A stretch of 64,000 nucleotides of DNA from Pseudomonas allokribbensis (lineage in GTDB: Bacteria; Pseudomonadota; Gammaproteobacteria; Pseudomonadales; Pseudomonadaceae), in the NCBI RefSeq assembly GCF_014863605.1, contig NZ_CP062252.1, positions 1,497,001 to 1,561,000 of the forward strand, written 5' to 3'. The position numbers and the translations under genes were made by a program. Positions 8,304 to 17,191 of this stretch are shown piece by piece (position 1 is the stretch's first letter; every line of letters starts with the position of its first letter). The notes beneath the pieces were generated by a model, which saw only the letters and a list, made by a program, of their open reading frames with translations, was not told the DNA's origin and made no database searches.

Positions 8304-9461
8304 ATGCGCGGCGCAGTGTTCCCGTGGCGTGACGGCAACCGCTTCGAACTGTTGATCGACGGCCCGCAATTCTTCCCGCGCATGCTTGAGGAAATCGCCC
8401 GCGCCCGTGAGCAGATTGAACTGGAGCTGTATCTGGTAGAGGCCGGCGCCTGTGCCGAAACCGTGGTTCAGGCGTTGGTGCTGGCAGCCGAGCGGGGCGT
8501 GCGGGTGCGCTGCCTGTTCGATGATTACGGCAGCCTCGCCTTCACCCTGACCTTGCGTCAGCGTCTGACCCTCGCCGGTGTCGAGCTGCGTTTCTACAAT
8601 CGCCTGAACTGGCGGCGCTGGGTCGGCAATTTCTATCGCGATCACCGCAAGCTGTTGCTGGTCGATCAGCGTCTGGCGGTGGTTGGCGGCACCGGGGTGA
8701 CCGACGAATTCTGGACGCCGGGCCACGACACCAGCGAATGGCACGAAGTGATGGTGCAGATCACAGGTCCCTTGGTGCTCGACTGGCAATTGCTGTTCGA
8801 CCGCCAATGGATCGCCAACCGACATCGCCGCGCCTGGAAACCTCACGCGAATTTCGGCCTGCCGCGTTTGCCGCGCGTGCCCGACACCGGCGAGGGCATG
8901 GGCCGTGTGGCCTACGCCGACGCCCGCCAGCATCGCGACATTCTGCAATCACTGTTCCGCGCACTGAACAGCGGCCAGAAGCGCATCTGGCTGGCCACGC
9001 CGTACTTCCTGCCGACCTGGAAAATCCGCCGTTCTCTGCGCAAGGCCGCCGCCCGTGGCCTCGACGTGCGCCTGCTGCTGACCGGGCCGCGTACCGATCA
9101 CCCGTCGGTGCGTTACGCCGGGCATCGCTACTACCCGCGCCTGCTCAAGGCCGGGGTGAAGATCTTCGAATACCAGCCGTGTTTCCTGCACCTGAAAATG
9201 GTGCTGGTGGACGATTGGGTGAGCATCGGCTCATGCAATTTCGACCACTGGAATTTGCGCTTCAACCTTGAGGCGAATCTGGAGGCGCTGGATCCGTCAC
9301 TGACGGCAGCGGTGGTGGCGAGTTTCGAGAAGGACTTCGGCCTGAGTCAGCAGGTGAGTCTGGAGGAATGGCAGCGCCGGCCGTTGTGGCGGCGAGTGAA
9401 ACAGCGGATCTGGGGATGGGTGGATCGGGTGGTGGTCAACCTGCTGGATAGACGCGGCTAG
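8304..9461 (+). CDS. phospholipase D superfamily protein, cardiolipin-synthase (ClsB) like
   Basis: 385 residues. Two HKD active-site motifs are present: H114-x-K116-x4-D121 and H296-x-K298-x4-D303, each followed by a GG or GSCNFD element. The length and the lack of N-terminal membrane helices match ClsB (YbhO)-type enzymes rather than ClsA. Such enzymes exchange phosphatidyl groups to make cardiolipin at the inner membrane. It follows the YceI gene by one base. The C terminus is basic and tryptophan-rich (RRPLWRRVKQRIWGWVDR), suggesting peripheral membrane attachment. A nested palindromic repeat follows the gene. Confidence 0.8.
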   Translation: MRGAVFPWRDGNRFELLIDGPQFFPRMLEEIARAREQIELELYLVEAGACAETVVQALVLAAERGVRVRCLFDDYGSLAFTLTLRQRLTLAGVELRFYNRLNWRRWVGNFYRDHRKLLLVDQRLAVVGGTGVTDEFWTPGHDTSEWHEVMVQITGPLVLDWQLLFDRQWIANRHRRAWKPHANFGLPRLPRVPDTGEGMGRVAYADARQHRDILQSLFRALNSGQKRIWLATPYFLPTWKIRRSLRKAAARGLDVRLLLTGPRTDHPSVRYAGHRYYPRLLKAGVKIFEYQPCFLHLKMVLVDDWVSIGSCNFDHWNLRFNLEANLEALDPSLTAAVVASFEKDFGLSQQVSLEEWQRRPLWRRVKQRIWGWVDRVVVNLLDRRG

Positions 9462-9477
9462 TCGCCAACCCCCGATT

Positions 9478-9583
9478 GATCGTTCCCACGCTCTGCGTGG
9501 GAATGCCTCAATGGACGCTCTGCGTCCGCTTTGGGACGCGGAGCGTCCCGGGCTGCATTCCCACGCGGAGCGTGGGAACGATC
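9478..9583. repeat. 106-bp nested palindromic intergenic element
   Basis: The outer arms at 9478-9506 and 9555-9583 are near-perfect reverse complements. Each arm folds on itself (TTCCCACGC-TCT-GCGTGGGAA and TTCCCACGC-GGA-GCGTGGGAA), and the middle holds two further hairpins (GGACGC-TCT-GCGTCC and GGGACGC-GGA-GCGTCCC). The element separates the convergent phospholipase and bglX genes and could end transcription from either side. It belongs to the class of repeated extragenic palindromes seen in fluorescent pseudomonads. Only this copy occurs in the window. Confidence 0.8.
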
Positions 9584-9598
9584 GGTTAGCTTTAACAG

Positions 9599-11890
9599 TT
9601 ACAACAATTCAAAGCTCTGCTGCGTCACGTCCTGGGAATCCAGGCCGATCTGCACGTTGAACTTGCCAGGCTCTGCCGCGTACTTGAGCTGGGCGTTGTA
9701 GAACTTCAGGTCATCTTCGGTGATGGTGAAGTGCACGACTTTCTGCTCGCCGGCCTTGAGCATGATCTTCTGGAAGTTCTTCAGCTCCTTGACCGGACGG
9801 ATCATCGAGCCGGTGACGTCTTGGATGTACAGCTGCACCACGGTTTCGCCGTCACGCTTGCCGGTGTTTTTCACCGTGACACTGGCGTCGAGCTTGCCGG
9901 TGGTGTTCAGGGTGGTCGACGACAGCGCCATGTCGCTCAGGCTGAAATCGGTGTAGCTCAGGCCGTAACCGAACGGGAACAGGGGCCCGGTGGTGTCATC
10001 GAAATACTGCGAGGTGTAGTTGCCCGGTTTGCCCGGCGTGAACGGCCGGCCAATGCTCAGGTGGTTGTAGTAGGTCGGGATCTGACCCACGGAGCGCGGG
10101 AAGGTCACCGGCAGTTTGCCCGACGGGTTGTAGTCGCCGAACAGCACGTCGGCGATGGCGTTGCCGCCCTCGGTGCCGCTGAACCAGGTTTCCAGAATCG
10201 CGTCAGCCTGTTCCTTTTCCTGAAGGATCGTCAGCGGACGGCCGTTCATCAGCACCAGCACCAACGGCTTGCCGGTGGCTTTCAGGGCGCGGATCAACTC
10301 ACGCTGGTTTTCCGGGATGTTCAGGTCGGTACGGCTCGACGATTCGTGGGACATGCCACGGGACTCGCCCACGGCCGCAACGATTACGTCAGCGTCCTTG
10401 GCGGCTTTCACCGCTTCGTCGATCAGCACGTTGGCCGGGCGCGGGTCATCGACCACTTCCGGCGCATCGAAGTTGAGGAAGTTCAGGTAGTCGAGGACCT
10501 TCTTGTCGCTGGTGATGTTGGCACCACGGGCGTAGATCAGGTTCGACTTGTCGCCGATCACGCTGCTCATGCCGTCGAACAGGGTGACCGATTGCGCCGG
10601 ACGGCCAGCAGCGGCCCAGCTACCCATCATGTCGATCGGGGCCTTGGCCAGCGGACCGACCAGCGCGACTTTCGCGGATTTCTTCAGCGGCAGGGTTTCG
10701 TTCTGGTTTTTCAGCAGCACCAGGCTGCGACGGGCGACGTCACGGGCGTCGGCGCGGTGCAGGCGGCTGTCGGCGTAGGTGTCGGCCGGATCGTCTTCGG
10801 CCTTGCCGATGCGCAGGTACGGGTCCTTGAACAGGCCCATGTCGTACTTGGCCCCGAGCACTTCGCGCACGGCGTTGTCGATGTCTTTCTGTTCGATCTC
10901 ACCAGACTTGAGCAGCCCCGGCAGTTCTTTGCCGTACAGGGTGTCGTTCATGCTCATGTCGATGCCGGCCTTGATCGCCAGCTTCGCCGCTTCGCGACCG
11001 TCTGCTGCCACGCCGTGCTTGATCAGCTCGAAGATCGCGCCGTGGTCGCTGACCGCCAGGCCCTTGAAGCCCCATTCCTTGCGCAGCAGGTCGTTCATCA
11101 GCCAGGTGTTGGCGGTGGCCGGGATACCGTTGATCGAGTTCAGCGCGACCATCACGCCACCGGCGCCGGCATCAATCGCGGCGCGGTACGGTGGCAGATA
11201 GTCCTGGTACATCTTCACCGGGCTCATGTCGACGGTGTTGTAGTCGCGACCACCCTCGACCGCGCCGTACAGGGCGAAGTGCTTGACGCTGGCCATGATG
11301 CTGTCGGCCGCGCTCGGCGTGTCGCCCTGATAGGCCTTGACCATGACTTTGGCGATGCGCGAGGTCAGGTAGGTGTCTTCACCGAAACCTTCGGAGCTGC
11401 GGCCCCAGCGCGGGTCGCGGGAAATATCGACCATCGGCGCGAAGGTGATGTCGAGGCTGTCGGCTGCGGCCTCTTTGGCGGCCACGCGCCCGGACTGGCC
11501 GATGGCGTCCATGTCCCAGCTCGATGCGAGGGCCAATGGAATCGGGAAAATCGTACGGTGGCCGTGGATCACGTCGTACGCGAAAAACATCGGGATCTTC
11601 AGGCGGCTGCGCATGGCAGCGTCCTGCATCGGACGGTTTTCCGGGCGGGTGATCGAGTTGAACGTGCCACCGATGTTGCCGGCGGCGATCTCTTTGCGGA
11701 TCAGTTCGCGAGGCATCTCCGGGCCGATGCTGATCAGGCGCAACTGGCCGATCTTCTCGTCGAGGGTCATTTGTTTCATCAGGTTACTGATGAACGCATC
11801 CTTGTTTTCCAGGGGTACCGGGGTCGTGGCGGCCAGTACTTGATGACTGGCCAGGCTGACGAACAGGCCCAGCAAACACAGCTTCTTCAT
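9599..11890 (-). CDS. bglX: periplasmic beta-glucosidase, glycoside hydrolase family 3
   Basis: 763 residues. I start at the ATG at 11890, which opens a clean signal peptide MKKLCLLGLFVSLASHQVLA; an upstream in-frame TTG is unlikely. The GH3 N-terminal domain carries the nucleophile segment KGLAVSDHGA, where the aspartate in SDH is the catalytic base of the family. The GH3 C-terminal domain follows, then a fibronectin-III-like domain (VTVKNTGKRDGETVVQLYIQ). Length and order match E. coli BglX. It removes terminal glucose from beta-glucosides in the periplasm. It is monocistronic, and the convergent neighbour is separated by a palindromic repeat. Confidence 0.93.
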   Translation of the reverse strand: MKKLCLLGLFVSLASHQVLAATTPVPLENKDAFISNLMKQMTLDEKIGQLRLISIGPEMPRELIRKEIAAGNIGGTFNSITRPENRPMQDAAMRSRLKIPMFFAYDVIHGHRTIFPIPLALASSWDMDAIGQSGRVAAKEAAADSLDITFAPMVDISRDPRWGRSSEGFGEDTYLTSRIAKVMVKAYQGDTPSAADSIMASVKHFALYGAVEGGRDYNTVDMSPVKMYQDYLPPYRAAIDAGAGGVMVALNSINGIPATANTWLMNDLLRKEWGFKGLAVSDHGAIFELIKHGVAADGREAAKLAIKAGIDMSMNDTLYGKELPGLLKSGEIEQKDIDNAVREVLGAKYDMGLFKDPYLRIGKAEDDPADTYADSRLHRADARDVARRSLVLLKNQNETLPLKKSAKVALVGPLAKAPIDMMGSWAAAGRPAQSVTLFDGMSSVIGDKSNLIYARGANITSDKKVLDYLNFLNFDAPEVVDDPRPANVLIDEAVKAAKDADVIVAAVGESRGMSHESSSRTDLNIPENQRELIRALKATGKPLVLVLMNGRPLTILQEKEQADAILETWFSGTEGGNAIADVLFGDYNPSGKLPVTFPRSVGQIPTYYNHLSIGRPFTPGKPGNYTSQYFDDTTGPLFPFGYGLSYTDFSLSDMALSSTTLNTTGKLDASVTVKNTGKRDGETVVQLYIQDVTGSMIRPVKELKNFQKIMLKAGEQKVVHFTITEDDLKFYNAQLKYAAEPGKFNVQIGLDSQDVTQQSFELL

Positions 11891-12150
11891 GAATAGTTTT
11901 CTCAAGGGCCTAAACGGCGTTGCAATGCCGGCCAGCCAAAATTTAGGGAGCGACTATTGTTGTTCGGGTGCTGATTCAGAAAACGACAGCCGAATGTACA
12001 TCGTCAGTTTCGACGACGTGATCGCGCAGGGCCTCTTTTTAGCCCATCGGCCCGCCGCAATCCAGTGGCGCGGGCGATTATGCCCCAACCGCCGGCTGAG
12101 AATGTTTCGCGAGTCATTATTCATGAAATGTGCAAGGGAGCACCCGTCCG

Positions 12151-12759
12151 ATGAATGTCAGTCCTGTCTACCGCTCGCGTTTGCAGGTCGCCGCCTTGCT
12201 GGTGCTGGCCACGCTGTTGACCGCCTGCGGCATCAACAACATTCCCACCCTCGACGAACAGGCCAAGGCGGCTTGGGGCCAGGTGCAGAACCAGTATCAG
12301 CGCCGCGCCGACCTGATCCCCAATCTGGTGGAAACCGTGAAGGGTTATGCCAAGCACGAGGAGGAAACCCTGACGGCGGTGGTCGAGGCCCGGGCCAAGG
12401 CGACGTCGATCCAGGTCGATGCCAGCACCCTCGACAACCCGGAAAAGCTCAAGCAGTTCCAGCAGGCTCAGGATCAGCTGACCGGTGCCTTGAGCCGTTT
12501 GATGGTGGTGTCCGAACGCTATCCGGACCTGAAGGCCAACCAGAACTTCCTCGCCCTGCAATCGCAACTAGAAGGCACGGAAAACCGTATCGCCGTGGCC
12601 CGCCGGGATTTCATTCTGGCGGTGCAGAAGTACAACACCGAGATCCGCACTTTTCCCGGTCGCCTGTGGCACAGCGTGATGTACAGCGATCTGCCGATCC
12701 GCGAGACCTTCGAAGCCACCAGCCCCGGCGCGGACAAGGCCCCGGAAGTGAAGTTCTGA
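12151..12759 (+). CDS. LemA family lipoprotein-like membrane protein
   Basis: 202 residues from the ATG at 12151 (GGGAG upstream); a GTG at 12130 is possible but would spoil the N-terminal signal. The N terminus has a hydrophobic helix ending LLTACG, a lipobox-like sequence. The LemA core follows: YQRRADLIPNLVETVKGYA, then long helices with ERYPDLKANQNFLALQSQLE and the C-terminal YNTEIRTFPG. LemA proteins are exported, mostly helical and of unknown biochemical role. The two following genes encode TPM-domain proteins, a common partnership that suggests a shared envelope function. Confidence 0.88.
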   Translation: MNVSPVYRSRLQVAALLVLATLLTACGINNIPTLDEQAKAAWGQVQNQYQRRADLIPNLVETVKGYAKHEEETLTAVVEARAKATSIQVDASTLDNPEKLKQFQQAQDQLTGALSRLMVVSERYPDLKANQNFLALQSQLEGTENRIAVARRDFILAVQKYNTEIRTFPGRLWHSVMYSDLPIRETFEATSPGADKAPEVKF

Positions 12760-12772
12760 GCCGGGGATGCCC

Positions 12773-13525
12773 ATGCGTGTGTTGAAGATGGGCCTGGTGC
12801 TGATGCTGTGGCTGTTCGCCGTCAGCGCCCGGGCCGAGTTGACCTTTCCGGCGCTGACCGGGCGGGTGGTGGACGACGCGCAGATGATCGAGCCGTCGGT
12901 GCGTGCACAACTGAATCAGCAGTTGCAGGCCCACGAACAGGCAACCGGCGAGCAGTTGGTGGTCGTGACCTTGCCGAATCTGCAAGGCTCCACTATCGAG
13001 GACTACGGCGTCGAGCTCGGCCGGCACTGGGGCATCGGCCAGAAGGACAAAAACAACGGCGCACTGTTGATCGTCGCCCGGGACGAGCGCAAATTGCGCA
13101 TCGAAGTCGGCTACGGGCTGGAGGATCGCCTGACCGATGCCCAGAGTTCGGTGATCATCCATCAGGTCATCACACCGGCGTTCAAGGCCGGCAATTACAG
13201 CAAGGGCATCAGTGACGGCGTGGCGGCGATGCTGGTGGTGCTGGGCGGCAATCCGCTGGACGAACCTTCCACGGTGTATGAATCGGCCGGCGATCCGTCG
13301 GACGATTTCGTCTCGCGGCACCCGGCGTTGTTCGTATTTCTGGTGATGTTGTTCATCCTGACTGTTTTTATCTGCCAGATGCTCGGTATCCTTCCCGCCG
13401 GCCGGGGCGGCTCCGGAGGAGGGGGCGGCTTCGGTGGCGGAGGTTTTGGCGGCGGCGGTGGAGGCGGGGGCTTCAGTGGCGGCGGTGGCAGTTTCGGCGG
13501 AGGCGGGTCCTCCGGCGGCTGGTGA
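12773..13525 (+). CDS. TPM domain (YgcG family) exported membrane protein
   Basis: 250 residues from the ATG at 12773, for which GGGGA gives better spacing than for the ATG at 12767. A signal peptide ends SARA. The TPM domain spans roughly residues 25-165 (LTGRVVDDAQMIEPSVR, then EDYGVELGRHWGIG and LRIEVGYGLEDRLTD). A transmembrane helix (LFVFLVMLFILTVFICQ) follows. The C terminus is almost entirely glycine with scattered serine and phenylalanine, usual for YgcG proteins. It lies 13 bases after the lemA-family gene and is probably cotranscribed with it. Confidence 0.85.
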   Translation: MRVLKMGLVLMLWLFAVSARAELTFPALTGRVVDDAQMIEPSVRAQLNQQLQAHEQATGEQLVVVTLPNLQGSTIEDYGVELGRHWGIGQKDKNNGALLIVARDERKLRIEVGYGLEDRLTDAQSSVIIHQVITPAFKAGNYSKGISDGVAAMLVVLGGNPLDEPSTVYESAGDPSDDFVSRHPALFVFLVMLFILTVFICQMLGILPAGRGGSGGGGGFGGGGFGGGGGGGGFSGGGGSFGGGGSSGGW

Positions 13526-13553
13526 TAACAATAATGAGCAGGCACTTCACGAC

Positions 13554-14171
13554 ATGGCATTACTGACTGAACACGAACAACGCAAGGTCGCCGAGGCCAT
13601 CGCCCGGGTCGAGCGCGACACCGACGCCGAACTGGTGACGGTGCTGGCGGCCCGCGCCGACGACTACGCGTACATCCCGCTGCTGTGGGCCAGCCTGCTG
13701 GCGCTGGTGGTGCCGGGCATCGTGCATTACCTGACCGGCTGGCTGACGATGCACAGTCTGCTGCTGGTGCAGTGGGTCAGTTTTGTCGTGCTGTGCCTGG
13801 TGTTTCGTCTGCCCAAGGTCACCACCCATCTGATTCCGCGCCACGTCCGCCACTGGCGTGCCTCAAACCTGGCGCGGCGGCAGTTTCTCGAACAGAACCT
13901 GCATCACACGGTAGGCAGCACCGGCATGCTGATTTTTGTCTGCGAGGCCGAGCGCTACGTGGAGATCCTGGTGGACGAAGGGATTTCCAGAAAACTGGAC
14001 AACAAGAGCTGGGATTCGATTGTCGCGGTGTTTACCGAGCAGGTGCGGCAGGGGCAAACGTTGCAGGGCTTCGTGACCTGCATCGAGGCGTGCGGCGAGT
14101 TGCTCAAGGTGCATGTGCCGGTGACGCAGGTGAGGAATGAGTTGCCGAATCGGTTGGTGGTGCTGGGATAA
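13554..14171 (+). CDS. TPM domain membrane protein, second of the cluster
   Basis: 205 residues from the ATG at 13554 (MALLTEHEQRKVAEAIARVE); an upstream in-frame extension to 13434 is only the shifted reading of the glycine repeat and is rejected. The N-terminal helix and DTDAELVTVLAARADDY begin the TPM domain. Two hydrophobic helices interrupt it (IPLLWASLLALVVPGIVHYL and LLLVQWVSFVVLCLVF), and the domain resumes at GMLIFVCEAERYVEILVDEGI. Unlike the previous gene there is no signal peptide, so it is an inner-membrane protein. It is 28 bases downstream of the first TPM gene. Confidence 0.8.
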   Translation: MALLTEHEQRKVAEAIARVERDTDAELVTVLAARADDYAYIPLLWASLLALVVPGIVHYLTGWLTMHSLLLVQWVSFVVLCLVFRLPKVTTHLIPRHVRHWRASNLARRQFLEQNLHHTVGSTGMLIFVCEAERYVEILVDEGISRKLDNKSWDSIVAVFTEQVRQGQTLQGFVTCIEACGELLKVHVPVTQVRNELPNRLVVLG

Positions 14172-14261
14172 GCCGTTCGGGAAATTAGCCGTGCCCTTGA
14201 ACGCCATCCCCCCTAAACTAGCGGCCATTCCCGATTTGCCTGTCCGAGGCCGCTTTTTCCC

Positions 14262-15488
14262 ATGTCCGTTACCGCCCCATCTGCCAAACCGGCGCCCGAT
14301 CACCACGCCCAGTTCATCGAGCTGCTGCAAACCAGCCTCGAACAGAACGGCTTCATCAAACTGGTGCTGGCCAAGTACGTCGGCGAAGAAGCGGACCTGC
14401 AGCGGATCATCATCAAGCCGGTGACGGTCAAGGCGCAGCCGTGCCTGTCGTTCGTTTATCGCTACAAGACCCGCGACATCACCAAGAACCTGCCGCTGGA
14501 CGAGGCGGTGACGACGATTGCCGGGCTGTTGCCGGCCGCGTTCAAAAATGCGCATTTGCTCACGCTGACTGACGAAGCCCAGCTCGAATACAGCAAAAAG
14601 GGCAAAAGCTCGCTGTTCATGAGCAAACCCCAGCAATTGCGCGAAGTGCCGTCCGCCGAACACAACCGCGAGAAGAACCGCTTCCTCGATCTGAACCGAC
14701 CGTTCCTCAAGGACCTGGGCGTCACCAACGCGCAACACGAGCTGATCCCGGCGATGTCGCGCAAGTGGAAGCAGATCAACAAGTTCATCGAAGTCTTCAG
14801 TCACGCCCTGACGTCCTCGCCGCTGGCCCTGGACAAACCGGTACGGGTGGCGGATTTCGGTTCCGGCAAGGGTTACCTGACGTTCGCCATCCATGACTAT
14901 CTGCGCAACACCTTGAAGGCCGAGGGCGAAGTCACCGGCGTCGAATTGCGCGAAGAGATGGTCAATCTGTGCAACACCGCCGCACAGAAGTTGGAACACC
15001 CAGGGCTGGTGTTCAAGTGCGGCGATGTGCGCAGCGTGGCGCCGAGCGAGCTGGAAGTGATGATCGCTTTGCATGCCTGCGACATCGCCACCGACTACGC
15101 GATCCACACCGGCATCCGTTCTGGCGCAGCGATCATCATGTGCTCGCCGTGCTGCCACAAACAGATCCGCTTGCAGATCCAGAGTCCGGCGCTGCTCAAA
15201 CCGATGCTGCAATACGGCCTGCATCTGGGGCAGCAGGCGGAAATGGTCACTGACAGCCTGCGTGCGCTGTTCCTCGAAGCCTGCGGTTACGAGACCAAAG
15301 TGTTCGAGTTCATCTCCCTGGACCACACCAACAAGAACAAGATGATCCTTGCCGTGAAGCGCGCCGAGCCGGTGGACCCGGCCCAGTTGCTGGTGAAAAT
15401 TCAGGAGCTCAAGGCGTTCTACCAGATCAGCGAGCACTGCCTCGAAACGCTGCTGCTCGCCGATGGCCTGCTGCCGCTCAAGGCTTGA
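14262..15488 (+). CDS. class I SAM-dependent methyltransferase (Methyltransf_32-like)
   Basis: 408 residues. The N-terminal 190 residues are a separate domain (FIELLQTSLEQNGFIKLVLA, FVYRYKTRDITKNLPLDEA). The methyltransferase domain starts at VRVADFGSGKGYLTFAIHDY, the SAM-binding loop, continues with VTGVELREEMV and includes MIALHACDIATDYAI and MCSPCCHKQIR. The HACD and CSPCCH segments are characteristic of the GSTCD/Methyltransf_32 group, whose substrate is uncertain but may be RNA. The last 11 bases overlap the 3' end of the convergent DMT transporter gene. Confidence 0.75.
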   Translation: MSVTAPSAKPAPDHHAQFIELLQTSLEQNGFIKLVLAKYVGEEADLQRIIIKPVTVKAQPCLSFVYRYKTRDITKNLPLDEAVTTIAGLLPAAFKNAHLLTLTDEAQLEYSKKGKSSLFMSKPQQLREVPSAEHNREKNRFLDLNRPFLKDLGVTNAQHELIPAMSRKWKQINKFIEVFSHALTSSPLALDKPVRVADFGSGKGYLTFAIHDYLRNTLKAEGEVTGVELREEMVNLCNTAAQKLEHPGLVFKCGDVRSVAPSELEVMIALHACDIATDYAIHTGIRSGAAIIMCSPCCHKQIRLQIQSPALLKPMLQYGLHLGQQAEMVTDSLRALFLEACGYETKVFEFISLDHTNKNKMILAVKRAEPVDPAQLLVKIQELKAFYQISEHCLETLLLADGLLPLKA

Positions 15489-16392
15489 GCTGAACCCCGG
15501 CCGGTAACGTGCCCGGTTGAGCCGGGCGCACCGCCGTCTTGCGCCCGAGCATCACTGTCGCGATCACCCCGCAGGCGAACAGCCAGGTGATCGGCTCCAC
15601 ATGTTCGCCGAAGAACAGCGCGGAAAACGCGATGGTGAAGAAGATCTGCAACAACTGGATCTGACTGACCCGGGCAATGCCGCCCATGGCCAGCCCGGCG
15701 TACCAGGCGAAGAACCCCAGGAACTGCGAAAACAGCGCGACGTAACCGAAGGCCCACCAGGTTTTCGTCGAGACCGCGCCCTGATGCTGGATCGCCAGAT
15801 ACAGCACCGGGCCGATCAGCAACGGCGTCGACAGCACCAGCGCCCAGCAGATCACCTGCCAGCCGCCCATCTCCCGGGCCAGGCGACCGCCCTCGGCATA
15901 ACCCAGACCGCCCACCGCAATCGCCCCGAGCATCAGCAAATCACCGGCCTGAATGCTGCCGGCGCCGGTGTACAACGCATAACCCAGCACCAGCGCACTG
16001 CCTAACGCGGCGCAGGCCCAGAAGGCTTTCGACGGACGCTCATGGGACAGCCACGCGGCGTACAGCGCCACGCACAGCGGCTGCAAACCGTTGACCAGCG
16101 CACCGTGGGATGCCGGCAAGGTCTGCATGGCCCATGCGGAGAGCACCGGGAATCCGAGAATCACCCCGGCGATCACCAGGCTCAGGCCTTTGACCTGTTG
16201 CCAGGTCGGCCACTTTTCCCGTCGCCACAACAACAGTAACGCCGCCGGAATCGCCGCGAACAACGCACGGCCGAGGCCGTTGAGCAGAGGGTGAAGTTCC
16301 TGCACCACGATACGGGTGAAGGGCAGGGTGAGGCTGAAAATCACCACGCCGAGCAGGCCGAGGGCCATGCCGGTGTTTTCGCGCGAAGACAT
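15478..16392 (-). CDS. DMT superfamily (EamA) transporter
   Basis: 304 residues from the ATG at 16392 ([20 protein letters not shown]); upstream in-frame codons lack a ribosome site and would add a hydrophilic lead. Ten hydrophobic segments in two EamA repeats are readable, for example [20 protein letters not shown] and [17 protein letters not shown]. Family members are inner-membrane exporters of metabolites such as amino acids; the substrate is unknown. Its 3' end overlaps the convergent methyltransferase gene by 11 bases. Confidence 0.82.
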   Translation of the reverse strand: MSSRENTGMALGLLGVVIFSLTLPFTRIVVQELHPLLNGLGRALFAAIPAALLLLWRREKWPTWQQVKGLSLVIAGVILGFPVLSAWAMQTLPASHGALVNGLQPLCVALYAAWLSHERPSKAFWACAALGSALVLGYALYTGAGSIQAGDLLMLGAIAVGGLGYAEGGRLAREMGGWQVICWALVLSTPLLIGPVLYLAIQHQGAVSTKTWWAFGYVALFSQFLGFFAWYAGLAMGGIARVSQIQLLQIFFTIAFSALFFGEHVEPITWLFACGVIATVMLGRKTAVRPAQPGTLPAGVQLKP

Positions 16393-16561
16393 GAGGGCAA
16401 CCCGATTAGAAGGTGGCAGGGAGGTGGCTTCATCTAGCCACAAACCTTGCGCATCGTGCTGTTACAGTCAGGCGCAGAGTTATCCATACAGTTTGCGGAC
16501 GTCATCGCGAACCTTGGACTACTTTGAATACTCCTGTGCATTCACCAGAGGAGTCCTGTCC

Positions 16562-17143
16562 ATGGCCGCGAAAACGATTCTGATGCTGGTCGGCGATTAC
16601 GTCGAAGACTACGAAGTGATGGTGCCGTTCCAGGCCCTGCAAATGGTCGGTCACACCGTGCACGCCGTGTGCCCGGACAAGGCCGCCGGTAAGACTGTGC
16701 GCACCGCGATCCATGATTTCGAAGGCGATCAGACCTACAGCGAGAAGCCCGGTCACCTGTTTGCCCTGAACTTCGATTTCGCCAAGGTCGATGCCAAGGA
16801 TTACGACGCGTTGCTGGTGCCCGGTGGTCGCGCGCCGGAATACCTGCGGCTGAACGAAAAAGTCCTGGAACTGGTGCGAGCCTTCGACAAGGCCGGCAAG
16901 CCGATTGCTGCTGTCTGCCATGGCGCGCAACTGCTGGCGGCGGCGGGGATTCTCGAAGGCCGCGAGTGCAGCGCCTATCCGGCCTGTGCCCCGGAAGTGC
17001 GGCTGGCCGGTGGCACCTACATCGATATTCCGGTGACCGAGGGCCACGTCCAGGGCAATCTGGCCACCGCCCCGGCCTGGCCGGCGCATCCGAACTGGCT
17101 GGCCGGTTTCCTCGGGTTGCTCGGAACCAAAATCACCCTGTGA
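16562..17143 (+). CDS. DJ-1/PfpI family protein
   Basis: 193 residues from the ATG at 16562, preceded by AGAGGAG. The class I glutamine amidotransferase-like fold is shown by [19 protein letters not shown] at the start, [15 protein letters not shown], and the nucleophile elbow [10 protein letters not shown] whose cysteine is the conserved reactive residue. The acidic residue after GDYVED fits the glutamate that polarises the cysteine. Members act as deglycases, small-molecule hydratases or stress chaperones; this one cannot be placed more precisely. It is monocistronic, with a strong hairpin just after the stop. Confidence 0.85.
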   Translation: MAAKTILMLVGDYVEDYEVMVPFQALQMVGHTVHAVCPDKAAGKTVRTAIHDFEGDQTYSEKPGHLFALNFDFAKVDAKDYDALLVPGGRAPEYLRLNEKVLELVRAFDKAGKPIAAVCHGAQLLAAAGILEGRECSAYPACAPEVRLAGGTYIDIPVTEGHVQGNLATAPAWPAHPNWLAGFLGLLGTKITL

Positions 17144-17150
17144 GCGTGAG

Positions 17151-17178
17151 GCCCATCGCGAGCGTGTTCGCGATGGGC
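17151..17178. repeat. 11-bp inverted repeat after the PfpI gene, probable transcription stop or REP-like hairpin
   Basis: Arms GCCCATCGCGA and TCGCGATGGGC around a 6-base loop lie between the convergent PfpI and TonB-receptor genes. There is no T-tract on either side, so it may be a REP-type hairpin or a weak, protein-assisted terminator rather than a classic intrinsic one. Confidence 0.6.
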
Positions 17179-17191
17179 AAGCCCGGACGGA

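Noticed and set aside
9731..11896. 721-codon open frame on the plus strand opposite bglX
   Set aside because: It is the antisense shadow of a clear GH3 enzyme. The protein is rich in H, V, R, D and Q with no domain, as expected from the complement of GC-biased codons.
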